Positions 43,773 through 52,470 are shown, numbered from the stretch's first letter. The stretch: 55,551 nucleotides of DNA from Candidatus Melainabacteria bacterium (GCA_902168245.1 CABHPA010000019.1:1-55551); one strand, 5' to 3'. The notes: generated by a model from the letters alone, not told the origin. Numbers and translations: made by a program.

Positions 43773-44330
43773 CTACCAGCCCCAGGTGCTGCCTTGATCC
43801 ACGTTCCCAGCACAACTGGGGTCATTGCCGCTGCATTGCAGCATGGCCCCTTGCTGGCCGTCCGACACGGCCACGCTTTGCGAATTGGTCGTGGAAGCGG
43901 TTGTCTGGGTCGGCGGCGCGGCGGCAGGCGTCGGATTGCCGCCAGTCGGCGCGGTTGAAGAAGTGTCCGTTGCAGTAGGCGTTTGGGTTGTCGTCGTATT
44001 TCCAAAGGTTTGGCTGGAAGGTTGGCCCGGTGTCGAGGTGACGTCACCGCCGGAGGACGTTGGAGCCGGCGCGCCGGAAGGAGTGCTGCTGGAAGTGGTG
44101 GTTCCTCCGCCACCACCGGAGGTTGCACCGGGGGCGGGAACCGCCGCCGCCGCCATCGTGGGACTGCCTGCCGCCTTGCTCATTGCATTGGCGATATTGG
44201 TAAATTGCGAAGAAACACTGTTGCCCAACATGTTCAACCCGGCAATGCTGACCACTGCCACTAGGCTGAGGATCAGGCCGTATTCAACCAGGCTTTGCCC
44301 CTCTCCGGCAGGGCGTTTACCCGTTTTCAT
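43773..44330 (-). CDS. Flp-type pilin with a long low-complexity C-terminal extension
   Basis: A 185-residue protein. The N-terminus is a Flp/Fap pilin: basic leader GKRPAGEGQ, then SLVEYGLILSLVAVVSIAGL, with the G/QxSLVEYGLI pattern cut by TadV-type peptidase and a hydrophobic helix. Flp pilins are usually 50-80 residues. Here about 125 further residues follow, rich in Ser, Thr, Pro, Gly and Gln (TPSGAPAPTSSGGDVTSTPG), ending with two Cys in CSGNDPSCAG and a Trp-Gly-Trp tail. The extension is likely surface exposed and could be glycosylated. No tad cluster is in the window. ATG 44330 is preferred over upstream frames because it yields the short basic leader. Confidence 0.82.
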   Translation of the reverse strand: MKTGKRPAGEGQSLVEYGLILSLVAVVSIAGLNMLGNSVSSQFTNIANAMSKAAGSPTMAAAAVPAPGATSGGGGGTTTSSSTPSGAPAPTSSGGDVTSTPGQPSSQTFGNTTTTQTPTATDTSSTAPTGGNPTPAAAPPTQTTASTTNSQSVAVSDGQQGAMLQCSGNDPSCAGNVDQGSTWGW

Positions 44331-44360
44331 ATTCAATTGTTCCACCCTTTTGTGCCTCCC

Positions 44361-44389
44361 TATATAAGGGTCGCGGATTAAAAACTCAA
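44361..44389 (-). promoter_or_regulatory. Promoter of the Flp-type pilin gene
   Basis: On the minus strand TTGAGT (44384-44389), a 17-base spacer, TATATA (44361-44366), about 31 bases before the pilin ATG. Confidence 0.6.
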
Positions 44390-44421
44390 CTCCTCTCACC
44401 TTCGACAAGCTCTGCTAAAAC

Positions 44422-44450
44422 TTGAACACATTGTTACAATTCGATATACT
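44422..44450 (+). promoter_or_regulatory. Promoter of the adenylate cyclase gene
   Basis: TTGAAC (44422-44427), a 17-base spacer and TATACT (44445-44450), ending 37 bases before the GTG start. It is back-to-back with the pilin promoter, 32 bases apart. Confidence 0.68.
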
Positions 44451-44487
44451 GTTTAATAACTTGGCAAATTCGAGTGGTAAATAGGGC

Positions 44488-46548
44488 GTGAAGGAACAAA
44501 CAGGGTTAAAGAAGCCCCAGGGCGCTATTACTATTATTTGGTGCGTTTTTACGCTTTTAGTCGGCACCCTGCTTTTATTCGCCAGCCAGAATATTTTTTA
44601 TTCCTGGGAATTGGATAACCTTTCCACCCGGCAGAAGTTATTTTCAGCCAATCCACAAAACAGAAGCCAAATCTCGCCCATCATTCTCATCACCTACGAT
44701 CAGAAAACCATTGGCTCTGCGGCTTACAACCGGCTGTTCGGCACCGGGCTTTCCCGCGACACGGCCGCCTATGCGGTTCGCTTTTTCAAACGCGCCCGAA
44801 CCAAAGGGGTTATTTTCGACGTCAGTTTCAACGGCGGGGTGCATTATCAGGATCGAGAAGGGGATCGGGCGCTAGCGAGAAGCCTGCAGGGAACACGCAA
44901 CTTTGCCTCGCTGTTCAGCTTTGACAGCGCCGAAAAACCCAGCCTGAGCTACCAGGCCCAAACCCCGCTCACCCAAAAAACGCTTCAACAAAACGCCATT
45001 ACCGTCAACGGGCTGGCACAATTTCCCATTTTCAGCGAACGTTACCGTTACGGGAGTTTATTGCCGCCCTATAGCGATTTACTGGGCAGCCCCATGCGTT
45101 TTTTCTCGGCCAATTCCTTTACCTACAAAAGCATCCTCAATTTAAAATCGGAGGAAGACACCAAGGAAGAAGCCCGCCGTTGGCTGCCTTTCTCAATTTA
45201 TGGCGACAAGGTATTTCCCAGTATTCCATTGGGCGCGCTGCTGCAAGGCGAGAAAAACCTGACGCTTACTGAAAGTGGACTTTTAAGCTGGGCCAACGGA
45301 AAAATCGACCTGGGACAAGACGGCCTGCCACTGATTAAATGGTACGGCCACGACGTTTACCTGAACAGGCCGGTTTACCCGGAAGTGTCGTTTTCGGATG
45401 TGGCGCTGTCTGAGGTGGTTTTAGAATGCCGGGAGAAACCGTCCCAACCAATTTGCAGGGTTATTCCACTACCCAAGGAGCCTTTGGTAAAACCGGAAGC
45501 GTTCCAAGATAAATTCAACCTGATTGGTTTCACCCTGCCCAACAAGAGCGATACGCATAAAACCATCTACAGTCCGCAATATTACGGCCTGTATATTGTG
45601 GCCAACATGCTGGACAACGCCCTGCACAACGATTTTATCCACCCCGCCCCGTTCTGGTTGAACCTTTTAATTTCGCTACTATTGCCGGGGCTATTGCTTT
45701 TGATGATTTGGCGGTTCCGTTCCGTGTGGATCAGCCTGCTCATGGCGCTCACCCTGGCGCTGGGACAGTTTTTGCTGAGTATTTACGCCTATAACCACTG
45801 GAATTTATGGCTTTACACGGTTCATCCGGTTTTGGCCACTTTTGTATGTTTTGGTGGCTTTTACATTTATCGGTACCGCAAGGAATTCAAAAAACGCCAG
45901 CAGATGCGTTACGCCTTTGGCAAATACGTGTCTCCCGCCGTGCTGCAAATTATTGAGCAACACCCTGAAAAAGTAACCCTGGGCGGGGAAAGGCGAGAAA
46001 TGACTTTCCTCTTCAGCGATATTCGGGGGTTTACGACGTTTTCCGATAAAAACCCGCCAGAAGTCGTTCAAACCTTTCTTACCCAGTATTTTTCCACCAT
46101 GAATAAAATTATTCTGCATTCTTACCATGGCTCAATCAACAAGCTGATTGGGGACGCCATTATGGCCTACTGGGGCTTCCCGCTGGAAAACGAAGACCAT
46201 GCCTTCCTGGCCGTTTCCGCCGCCATGGCCATGCGCGAAGCGATGCTGGCCTGGCAACATGAAGAGGGCAAGCTGCCCATTACCATTGGGATTGGAATTA
46301 ATACCGGCGAGGCGGTCATTGGCAATATTGGGTCAGAAGATTTCATGGATTTCACGGTGATTGGGGACGCGGTCAACGTGGCATCGCGGCTGGAAGGGGC
46401 AAACAAGGAATACGGGACCAGCATTATTATTTCCGCCGCTACTTATGAGCGGGTGAAGGACAGGATTCATGCCCGACCACTGGGATGGGCTGAATTAAAG
46501 GGTAAAGGCACCAAAATAGAGGTGTTTGAGCCGCTGGGCTTTATCTAA
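44488..46548 (+). CDS. CHASE2-type class III adenylate cyclase
   Basis: A 686-residue membrane sensor that would make cAMP. N-terminal TM, then an extracytoplasmic CHASE2 domain (about 35-375: the KGVIFDVSF strand and the IIYSPQYYG-type end), three TM helices (about 385-460), then the class III cyclase catalytic domain (about 505-685). The two metal-binding Asp lie in LFSDIRGFTTF and KLIGDAIMAYWGFP, the purine-selecting Lys is in INKLIGD, and the transition-state Asn/Arg in VNVASRLEG. Thr in DFTVIGDAVN is typical for ATP use. GTG start with a weak site (TAGGGC). Divergent from the Flp pilin gene. Confidence 0.92.
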   Translation: MKEQTGLKKPQGAITIIWCVFTLLVGTLLLFASQNIFYSWELDNLSTRQKLFSANPQNRSQISPIILITYDQKTIGSAAYNRLFGTGLSRDTAAYAVRFFKRARTKGVIFDVSFNGGVHYQDREGDRALARSLQGTRNFASLFSFDSAEKPSLSYQAQTPLTQKTLQQNAITVNGLAQFPIFSERYRYGSLLPPYSDLLGSPMRFFSANSFTYKSILNLKSEEDTKEEARRWLPFSIYGDKVFPSIPLGALLQGEKNLTLTESGLLSWANGKIDLGQDGLPLIKWYGHDVYLNRPVYPEVSFSDVALSEVVLECREKPSQPICRVIPLPKEPLVKPEAFQDKFNLIGFTLPNKSDTHKTIYSPQYYGLYIVANMLDNALHNDFIHPAPFWLNLLISLLLPGLLLLMIWRFRSVWISLLMALTLALGQFLLSIYAYNHWNLWLYTVHPVLATFVCFGGFYIYRYRKEFKKRQQMRYAFGKYVSPAVLQIIEQHPEKVTLGGERREMTFLFSDIRGFTTFSDKNPPEVVQTFLTQYFSTMNKIILHSYHGSINKLIGDAIMAYWGFPLENEDHAFLAVSAAMAMREAMLAWQHEEGKLPITIGIGINTGEAVIGNIGSEDFMDFTVIGDAVNVASRLEGANKEYGTSIIISAATYERVKDRIHARPLGWAELKGKGTKIEVFEPLGFI

Positions 46549-46720
46549 TTCTCGCGCCCGCTAAATAAATACGGAATATATAAAATTATATAAAAAATAC
46601 GCAATAGTTATCTCTTTATTGTTTTTATTCTGCTATGGAAAGCAGCTTGCGGAACTTTCCCCACCGTATGCCTGCGCCCTTGTACTGAAACATAGCACAC
46701 AATAGAGAGGACATCGCCTG

Positions 46721-47842
46721 ATGGTGAATAATATTAACGTTTCTTCCAGCCAAAACCCGTTCCTAACCCTACTTAAAAGAACCGCCTCCAGCAGCACCCC
46801 ACTTACAACCGCCCTCAACCCCGGCGCCAATACCCGACAAATGTCAGCCGCCAATATTCTGGCCGCCTTGTGCGCCAGGTCAACCAATATTTCAGCGGTC
46901 AACCAGTTGGCCGTTAATGCCCTCAAAAAGCCTCCTTTTGCCCCTAACGACGTCAACCTGTTCACCCCACAGGTTTACAGCGACGCAACCGCCCTGCAAC
47001 CAGCGGCCCCCAAAACCATTACCGAAACCCAAATCAAAGGCCAGCTCACCAAAACGTTTAACACCCGTTTTAATGGCAATCCCCAGCAAATTAGCGCGGG
47101 TATGGCCGTTTATAACGACCCGACCATCAAGCAAATCGTACCGGACATGCGCTTACGGGCCTCTCTGGCAGCCTTGAAAGGCACCCCCGGCGAATCCGCA
47201 ATTAACGCCATTAAAAGCGGCGCATACAGCAACGTGGCTTTCAAGGATTTACCGGCAGGCGTCATCGCCGCAACGCAAAACGACCCAACCGGCAATACCA
47301 AGCCCCAAATCTTCTTCAACAACCGCTACCAATACGAGGACTTCCGCCAGCTTTCCCCGGCCATGGCCCACGAAACTCTGCACCAGGACGCCACGGACTC
47401 GGCCCGTGAAGAGCGGATCAACGCCTCTATGGACACCATGGTTTACGGCAAAATGATGTTGGAAGATCCCAAGCTGGCCAATGAAGGGACAGAACTGGCC
47501 CGACGCCAGAACACCAAGTTCATGGCCCGCCTGAACAGCCGGGACACCAACGGCAACCTACGGTTATTCACCTCCCAGGGGAATGTTTATCCGGGCGGCA
47601 CAGCCCTTGCCAACTTTGGGGCAGCCTTTAGCAGCGTAGGCGGCGACACTAGCGGCGGAACCCTCTCCGACAGCAGCCCCGGCAACGCGGCCCTACGCCA
47701 GATGTTGAAAGGCGTGACCGGCGTGAATGTCAACAATCCCAATTTTGATTCCAGCACGGAAGGCATTCTGGACAACAGCCAGATTGTATTCACCCCCACG
47801 CAACTGGTACAACTCGCCAAAATCCTGAAACTCAAGGTTTGA
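46721..47842 (+). CDS. Unrecognised protein with an HExxH (metallopeptidase-like) motif
   Basis: A 373-residue protein with no signal peptide, starting MVNNINVSSSQNPF. It contains HETLH at 217-221 inside LSPAMAHETLHQDA, which matches the zinc-metallopeptidase HExxH signature, followed by Glu230/Glu231 in SAREERINASMD as possible third ligands (gluzincin type). The surroundings are helical (MDTMVYGKMMLE, then ELARRQNTKFMARL). The N-terminal 120 residues are Ala/Asn/Thr-rich and probably disordered; the tail is Gly/Ser-rich and then a short helix. No family recognised. AGAGGA lies 9 bases before the ATG. The AT-rich 170 bases upstream show no clear promoter. Confidence 0.75.
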   Translation: MVNNINVSSSQNPFLTLLKRTASSSTPLTTALNPGANTRQMSAANILAALCARSTNISAVNQLAVNALKKPPFAPNDVNLFTPQVYSDATALQPAAPKTITETQIKGQLTKTFNTRFNGNPQQISAGMAVYNDPTIKQIVPDMRLRASLAALKGTPGESAINAIKSGAYSNVAFKDLPAGVIAATQNDPTGNTKPQIFFNNRYQYEDFRQLSPAMAHETLHQDATDSAREERINASMDTMVYGKMMLEDPKLANEGTELARRQNTKFMARLNSRDTNGNLRLFTSQGNVYPGGTALANFGAAFSSVGGDTSGGTLSDSSPGNAALRQMLKGVTGVNVNNPNFDSSTEGILDNSQIVFTPTQLVQLAKILKLKV

Positions 47843-47866
47843 GAACCCGAAGGCATTTACTGTCAG

Positions 47867-47897
47867 AAGCCCGGAGCCTAAAGGTAACCGGGCTTTT
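47867..47897 (+). terminator. Intrinsic terminator after the HExxH gene
   Basis: AAGCCCGG and CCGGGCTT form an 8-bp perfect stem with a 13-base loop, continuing into a TTTT run, 24 bases after the stop. Confidence 0.8.
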
Positions 47898-48018
47898 GCT
47901 TGCGCGGTACAAAACAGCCGATCATTGTACCTGCCTGATTACAGGCAAATCATAGATATACGCTCTAGTACACCCCAGTAACAGGGCAGCTCGTCAGAAA
48001 CGTCGCATTCTTCCGCTT

Positions 48019-48720
48019 TTACTCCAGGTATCTTTCAAACCATTGGGCCGCGTACTGGGCCACTTGGGCCAGTTTGCCAGGCTCCTCAAACAAATGCCCC
48101 GCCCCTTCAATCACTACCAGCTCTTTCGGGATATCCAGCGGCAGCTCCTGCAACGCCTTTCGGTTCAGGGTCAACACCACGTCATCCTCACCGCCCACTA
48201 GCAGTAATGTGGCCGCCTGAACTTTTCCCAGGCTATGCGCGGCCATATCGGCCCGCCCGCCACGGGAAACAACCGCCTTAACCCAGTCGGGACGCTCCGC
48301 AGCCGCAATCAGGGCGGCAGCCGCGCCGGTGCTGGCCCCGAAATAACCAAACGGCAATTCCGATTCGGCCTGCAAATGATGTTTCAACCAGTCCGTAACC
48401 GCCACCAAACGCTGGGCCAGCATCGAAATATCGAAGCGGTAACGGCTGCTGCGCTGATCGTCGCGCTCCTCTTCCAGGCTGAGCAGATCAAACAGGCAAG
48501 TGCCTAACCCTGCCTTGTTCAGCTCCGTCGCCACAAACTGGTTACGCGGGCTGAAGCGACTGCTGCCACTACCATGGGCAAATAACACAATGCCCGTAGC
48601 CTGGGCGGGAACGGTCAATTCCCCCTGAAGGCCGATTTTGCCAATAGCGACCTCTATTTGCCGATCACTGGAAGGAATGGGCATATCGGACTCGGCCCCT
48701 TGAAACTTGAAATGCTTCAA
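48019..48720 (-). CDS. Alpha/beta hydrolase (dienelactone-hydrolase-like)
   Basis: A 233-residue cytoplasmic alpha/beta hydrolase: oxyanion-side GIVLFAHGSGSSRFS, nucleophile Ser in GYFGASTGAAAAL (GxSxG), acid Asp in LLVGGEDDVV and His in VIEGAGHLFEE, so the triad is complete. The family (DLH-like, often fused to phosphoribosyltransferases) hydrolyses esters or lactones; substrate unknown. Start: TTG 48720 with AGAGGA 8 bases upstream; ATG 48684 is the alternative and would remove 12 residues. Stands alone. Confidence 0.85.
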   Translation of the reverse strand: MKHFKFQGAESDMPIPSSDRQIEVAIGKIGLQGELTVPAQATGIVLFAHGSGSSRFSPRNQFVATELNKAGLGTCLFDLLSLEEERDDQRSSRYRFDISMLAQRLVAVTDWLKHHLQAESELPFGYFGASTGAAAALIAAAERPDWVKAVVSRGGRADMAAHSLGKVQAATLLLVGGEDDVVLTLNRKALQELPLDIPKELVVIEGAGHLFEEPGKLAQVAQYAAQWFERYLE

Positions 48721-48855
48721 AACTCGATTCCTCTTCTATCTCAGCCCTAAAATCAAGCCTCTCCGCACCAAAGCATTACAATCAGCCATTTTTTGAAAAA
48801 GGCGATGGATAGGATTCGCTTGTTGTCGGGTATCTTAATTCTTCCGACAGGGCAT

Positions 48856-48884
48856 TTGAAATCCTCTAGGCGACTAGGTATAAA
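48856..48884 (+). promoter_or_regulatory. Strong promoter upstream of the HdeD-like gene
   Basis: TTGAAA (48856-48861), a 17-base spacer and TATAAA (48879-48884). Transcription would begin near 48891, leaving a leader of about 300 bases before the HdeD-like gene at 49194. The stretch 48721-48855 shows nothing recognisable. Confidence 0.65.
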
Positions 48885-48888
48885 AGTC

Positions 48889-48904
48889 AGCCGGTCAACC
48901 GGCT
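48889..48904 (+). promoter_or_regulatory. Operator-like palindrome over the start point
   Basis: AGCCGGT and ACCGGCT, a perfect 7-bp dyad with a 2-base spacer, lying directly over the predicted transcription start. Such a position is typical of a repressor site; it could also cap the transcript with a short hairpin. Confidence 0.5.
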
Positions 48905-48965
48905 AACAGCCCAAAAATATGCAGCCAGGCTTATTTGAACCATTTCCCCACCCTGACAATTGACG

Positions 48966-49021
48966 TTCAACCCTAAATTGAATAACATTGGTTGCTTTAC
49001 TATTTCAATTTAACCGTTGAA
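48966..49021 (+). repeat. Long imperfect hairpin in the HdeD-like leader
   Basis: TTCAAC (48966-48971) pairs with GTTGAA (49016-49021). Inside it AAATTGAA (48975-48982) pairs with TTCAATTT (49004-49011), separated by a small asymmetric internal loop and capped by a 21-base loop. No riboswitch class was recognised. It could be an RNA element, a small RNA or a binding site. Confidence 0.5.
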
Positions 49022-49193
49022 AATGCCTGCCCTATTTTCAGGTTGGAAGTTCAAGAGAAAAAAATTAAAAACCCCTTTCCCGCAAGCCTGTTGAATCCAT
49101 TTTTGAGCCACTTCCTATACTCCCAGGCGTTCAGCAGCTTGCTTCATTGGTTGTAAACCATGCATTAAGAATTACCAAGGGGGGAAACAAGCA

Positions 49194-49769
49194 ATGGATA
49201 TTCTGCACAACCGACCGGAAGAGATATCCAGGAACTGGGGATGGTTCCTGGCCTTGAGCATATTGCTGTTTGCGCTGGGCGCCTTGGCCTTGAGCGCCGT
49301 GATTTATGCCACCATCATCTCCGTTTTTTTCCTGGGAACCTTGCTACTGGTTGCAGGGTTGGCCCAGTGCGTCATGGCCATCCGTGCGCCGCAATGGAGC
49401 GGCTTTTTCCTGAATTTGCTTTCAGGGTTGCTTTCCATGGTGCTGGGCTACCTGTTTATTCAAACGCCGGGCGTCAGCGCAATAACCATTACGCTGTTGA
49501 TGGCGGCGTTTTTCCTGGTCAGCGGCTTGTTTAAAATATTCACCTCGGTTTCGCATCGGTTCCACCAGTGGGGCTGGATGTTGGCCAACGGGATCGCCTC
49601 GCTGTTGCTGGGCATTTTATTGTGGATGCAATGGCCGGTTTCCGGCTTATGGGCGATTGGCCTGTTCCTGGGCATCGACCTGGTGATGGCCGCAGGCTCC
49701 TGGCTCATTATCGCGCTCAGCTTGCGAAAATTTCACACCGGCCGCCGGGGAGGACTGGCGCACTACTGA
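49194..49769 (+). CDS. HdeD-like (DUF308) membrane protein
   Basis: A 191-residue protein of about six TM helices in pairs (WFLALSILLFALGALALSAV, IISVFFLGTLLLVAGLAQ and so on), with the helix-pair repeats of the HdeD/DUF308 family. HdeD of E. coli is in the acid-fitness island; the biochemical role is not known. AAGGGGGG lies before the ATG. The strong promoter, operator-like palindrome and long leader indicate conditional expression. Confidence 0.83.
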   Translation: MDILHNRPEEISRNWGWFLALSILLFALGALALSAVIYATIISVFFLGTLLLVAGLAQCVMAIRAPQWSGFFLNLLSGLLSMVLGYLFIQTPGVSAITITLLMAAFFLVSGLFKIFTSVSHRFHQWGWMLANGIASLLLGILLWMQWPVSGLWAIGLFLGIDLVMAAGSWLIIALSLRKFHTGRRGGLAHY

Positions 49770-49842
49770 GAATGAAGCGTCCAGCCGGTTAAAAATTTAC
49801 AAAAAATTCATCTATTCAAGTGGGAAACCAAAGGAGGGGATT

Positions 49843-50859
49843 TTGCACCCAAATATTAGGCGCTGGCTGGGCATTGGCCTGTTGTTAACCATCATCGGCC
49901 TGCAGGGCCAAAACCAGAGGTTTGCCCAGGCTGGCTCCATGGCCGGGCCAGTGCTGTCGCAGGAAATGAACCGCATGTTGCTGGAGAAAAACGCCCCGTA
50001 CCTGTTCCGCCCGGTCACAAACGAGGATCTTGGCTATCCCGGCAACGAGAAAGGCAAGGTGATTTACTGGGACTGGCAAAGTTACCTGGATACGGCCAAA
50101 AAGCAGCTACAGGCGCAAAATTACAAAGCGGCCTGGAAAACCAGCAATACCGCCCTGCAATTAAACCCCGACCTGGCAGACGCCTACGTGTTAAGGGGCA
50201 TCGCCAGTTTTCACCTGAAAGACACCAACGCCGCCCTTGCAGACGCAACCAGGGCCATTGCGCTCAACCCCAGGCTGGATAACGCCTATACCCTCCGCGC
50301 AGCAGCCAACCTGTACGAGCATCAATTTGAAAAAGCACTGGAAGCCAGCACATACGCCTTGAGCCTGAACCCGCAGAACGCCAAGGCCATGGCCATCCAC
50401 GGCGCGGCCAGCCTGATGCGCGGCAAAACCGACGACGCCCTGCTGGACGCCAATAGCGCCATTCAAATCAATCCCAGACTGGCCGGGCCATATTTGGTAA
50501 AAGCGGCCGCCCAGTTAAGCACCGGAGACACCGCGGAAGCCATGGCCAATATTAACCGGGCCATCTCGCTTGAGCCGGGCCTCCCGATTGCCTACACCGT
50601 TCGCGGGTACGGCAACCTGAACCAGAACCGCCTGAAAGAAGCCGAGGTGGACAGCGAAACGGCCATCAGGCTGAATCCAAAGTCGGCACAGGCGCATCAT
50701 TTACTGGGACGAGTCCATTACCGGCAAAACAACTTAAAAGGCAGTATTAGCGAACTGAAAACCGCCCAGAAACTGCTGCTGCAAATTGGGGACACCGCTG
50801 GCGCCAAGACCATTGAGCAAGAAATTCAACAGGCCAAACAGTCCGAAGGTTCCAATTAA
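49843..50859 (+). CDS. Membrane-anchored or exported TPR protein
   Basis: A 338-residue protein with an N-terminal signal/anchor (WLGIGLLLTIIGLQG) and then about seven TPR repeats (65-310), e.g. NPDLADAYVLRGIASFHLKD and NPKSAQAHHLLGRVHYRQNN. TPRs form a curved helical scaffold for protein contacts, probably in the periplasm. It starts at TTG 49843 preceded by AAGGAGGGG. The 73-base gap from the HdeD-like gene has no terminator, so co-transcription is possible. Confidence 0.8.
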   Translation: MHPNIRRWLGIGLLLTIIGLQGQNQRFAQAGSMAGPVLSQEMNRMLLEKNAPYLFRPVTNEDLGYPGNEKGKVIYWDWQSYLDTAKKQLQAQNYKAAWKTSNTALQLNPDLADAYVLRGIASFHLKDTNAALADATRAIALNPRLDNAYTLRAAANLYEHQFEKALEASTYALSLNPQNAKAMAIHGAASLMRGKTDDALLDANSAIQINPRLAGPYLVKAAAQLSTGDTAEAMANINRAISLEPGLPIAYTVRGYGNLNQNRLKEAEVDSETAIRLNPKSAQAHHLLGRVHYRQNNLKGSISELKTAQKLLLQIGDTAGAKTIEQEIQQAKQSEGSN

Positions 50860-50900
50860 GGCGCGCTTTTCAATGAAACTTGGCAAAACTTGGCGCATCT

Positions 50901-50930
50901 GCTGCTGAGGCATCATCAAGCCTCGGCAGC
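50901..50930 (+). terminator. Hairpin after the TPR gene
   Basis: GCTGCTGAGGC and GCCTCGGCAGC form an 11-bp stem (one G-U pair) around an 8-base loop. The lack of a T tract makes termination uncertain. In the rest of the gap 50860-51169 the only thing noted is a direct repeat of AACCATGG (51116 region), with no gene. Confidence 0.45.
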
Positions 50931-51169
50931 CTATTGACATACCCTTCGTCCGGTTTGCGCGTAGGCCATGGCCTCCCATTTCCATTTCCCTCTAAATTCA
51001 ATTAAAGATTTCCGGCGATCGGTCGAAAAAGATTGCAGGCAGGCCCGTGATTAATCGTGAGGAGTTTCAACAAGCTTCCTCCATTGGGTTGCGAAACCAC
51101 CGCCGACCTGCGCCAACCATGGGCTAACCATGGATTAATAAAGCCTACAGCCTAAAGGAGAACCCCGGT

Positions 51170-51304
51170 ATGTCCCAGACACCCGAAAAGAGAAAACCCT
51201 CGGATCGTCGCGCAAGCGAACGCCGGAAAGAGGAAAAGCAGGTTGCCGAAGATCGCAGAACCGACCAACGCCGCAGCGGCAAAGATCGCCGGGACAAAAA
51301 GTAA
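51170..51304 (+). CDS. 44-residue highly charged DRR-rich miniprotein
   Basis: A short frame with AAGGAG 9 bases before its ATG. It encodes a protein almost without hydrophobic residues: MSQTPEKRKPSDRRASERRK, then EEKQVAEDRR, then TDQRRSGKDRRDKK. The motif (S/E/K)-(D/E)-RR recurs about five times at 4-8 residue spacing, so it is probably disordered or a single charged helix, likely RNA-, DNA- or anion-binding. It lies between the TPR gene and the convergent tsaC, 12 bases from the tsaC stop. Random frames seldom combine a strong ribosome site with such a regular repeat. Confidence 0.6.
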   Translation: MSQTPEKRKPSDRRASERRKEEKQVAEDRRTDQRRSGKDRRDKK

Positions 51305-51316
51305 CTATCCTTCCGG

Positions 51317-52345
51317 CTAGTATGCGGCCCGGTTCAATCGATCCGCCACAGCCGCCCACGCGTCATCCTCTACAGGAACCGATTCCACCAGAATCCGATC
51401 CAGGGTCAGCGCGTCCAGTTCCCGCAATTGGGCATACAGCGATCGAGCGTAGCCATCAGGCTCCTGATCCATCTGACGCCAGACCAGCCAGGGCTTATCC
51501 CTTAACCGTGCCGGGCAAGCCCTTCTGGAGAGAACGCCTACCGAAACATCGCCCGATGGCATCGACAGCAGCATTGCATCCAACGCTTCGCCGGACAGTA
51601 ACGCCAAAGGCGTACCGGGCGCATAATGGCTCGCCAGCGTACCGGGGGCACGGCTCACCGTGCTGGCCGAACTGCCTGGACTTTGCAATTCTTTCGGTTG
51701 TGCAAGCACCGCCCGAATCTGCTCAGCGGTAATCATTCCGGGCCGCAAAATAACGGGCTGCCCGTCCTGAAAGGCCACAATCGTGGATTCAACACCCACC
51801 GCACAATCGCCGCCATCCAGAATCAAATCCACATCATTCCCCAAATCGGCTTGCACATGCGCGGCGGAGGTAGGGCTAAGCTTGCCGAAACGATTGGCGG
51901 AAGGGGCAGCCACGCCACCCCCGAACGTTTGCAGCAGGGCCAAGGCCATCGGATGCGACGGCACCCGGATGCCCACGGTATCCTGACCGCCCGTCACCGA
52001 ATCCGGAACGCGGCTGGAGCGTTTGAGAATAAGCGTCAGCGGCCCCGGCCAGAACGCTTCGGCCAAAAGCCAGGCTGCTTCCGGAATATCCACGGCCCAG
52101 TCCCCAAGCTGCCTGGCACTGGCAATATGCACAATCACCGGGTGATTGACGGGCCTTCCCTTCACCGCATACATTCGAGCCAGTGCTTCGGGGTTTTCGG
52201 CATTCGCGCCCAGGCCGTAAACCGTTTCTGTAGGGAGCGCCACCAACCCGCCCGCCTTTAGAATGTCCGCAGCCTGCCTGATTTTGGCTTGCATATCCGG
52301 CGAAAAAGCGTTGAAAACGGATTGGGAGGTGGGAGAGGGCATCAT
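51317..52345 (-). CDS. tsaC: L-threonylcarbamoyladenylate synthase (Sua5/TsaC family)
   Basis: Makes threonylcarbamoyl-AMP from threonine, bicarbonate and ATP, the first step of the universal t6A37 tRNA modification. The 342-residue length is that of the long Sua5 form, with an N-terminal YrdC domain: GGLVALPTETVYGLGANA, KGRPVNHPVIVHI, FWPGPLTLIL, RVPSHPMA and APSANRFGKLSPT. A linker (PGTLASHYAPG) and a C-terminal Sua5 domain follow. ATG 52345 is preferred although the frame opens 37 codons earlier, since those residues lack a fold pattern. Divergent from the peroxiredoxin gene. Confidence 0.93.
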   Translation of the reverse strand: MMPSPTSQSVFNAFSPDMQAKIRQAADILKAGGLVALPTETVYGLGANAENPEALARMYAVKGRPVNHPVIVHIASARQLGDWAVDIPEAAWLLAEAFWPGPLTLILKRSSRVPDSVTGGQDTVGIRVPSHPMALALLQTFGGGVAAPSANRFGKLSPTSAAHVQADLGNDVDLILDGGDCAVGVESTIVAFQDGQPVILRPGMITAEQIRAVLAQPKELQSPGSSASTVSRAPGTLASHYAPGTPLALLSGEALDAMLLSMPSGDVSVGVLSRRACPARLRDKPWLVWRQMDQEPDGYARSLYAQLRELDALTLDRILVESVPVEDDAWAAVADRLNRAAY

Positions 52346-52470
52346 TTCAGCTAAATCCAAATTAAAAACTTGCTTCTTATTAAAACAAAACGCGGAACAA
52401 AATCCAGCATTGCCTTTGCACGATTCATAAAAAATCAGAACTTCATCCTCAAACAAAGCAACCTACCGAC

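Noticed and set aside
43825..44367. 180-codon plus-strand frame opposite the Flp pilin gene
   Set aside because: It is the complement of the Ser/Thr/Pro-rich pilin tail; the minus-strand frame has the pilin signature, promoter and leader.
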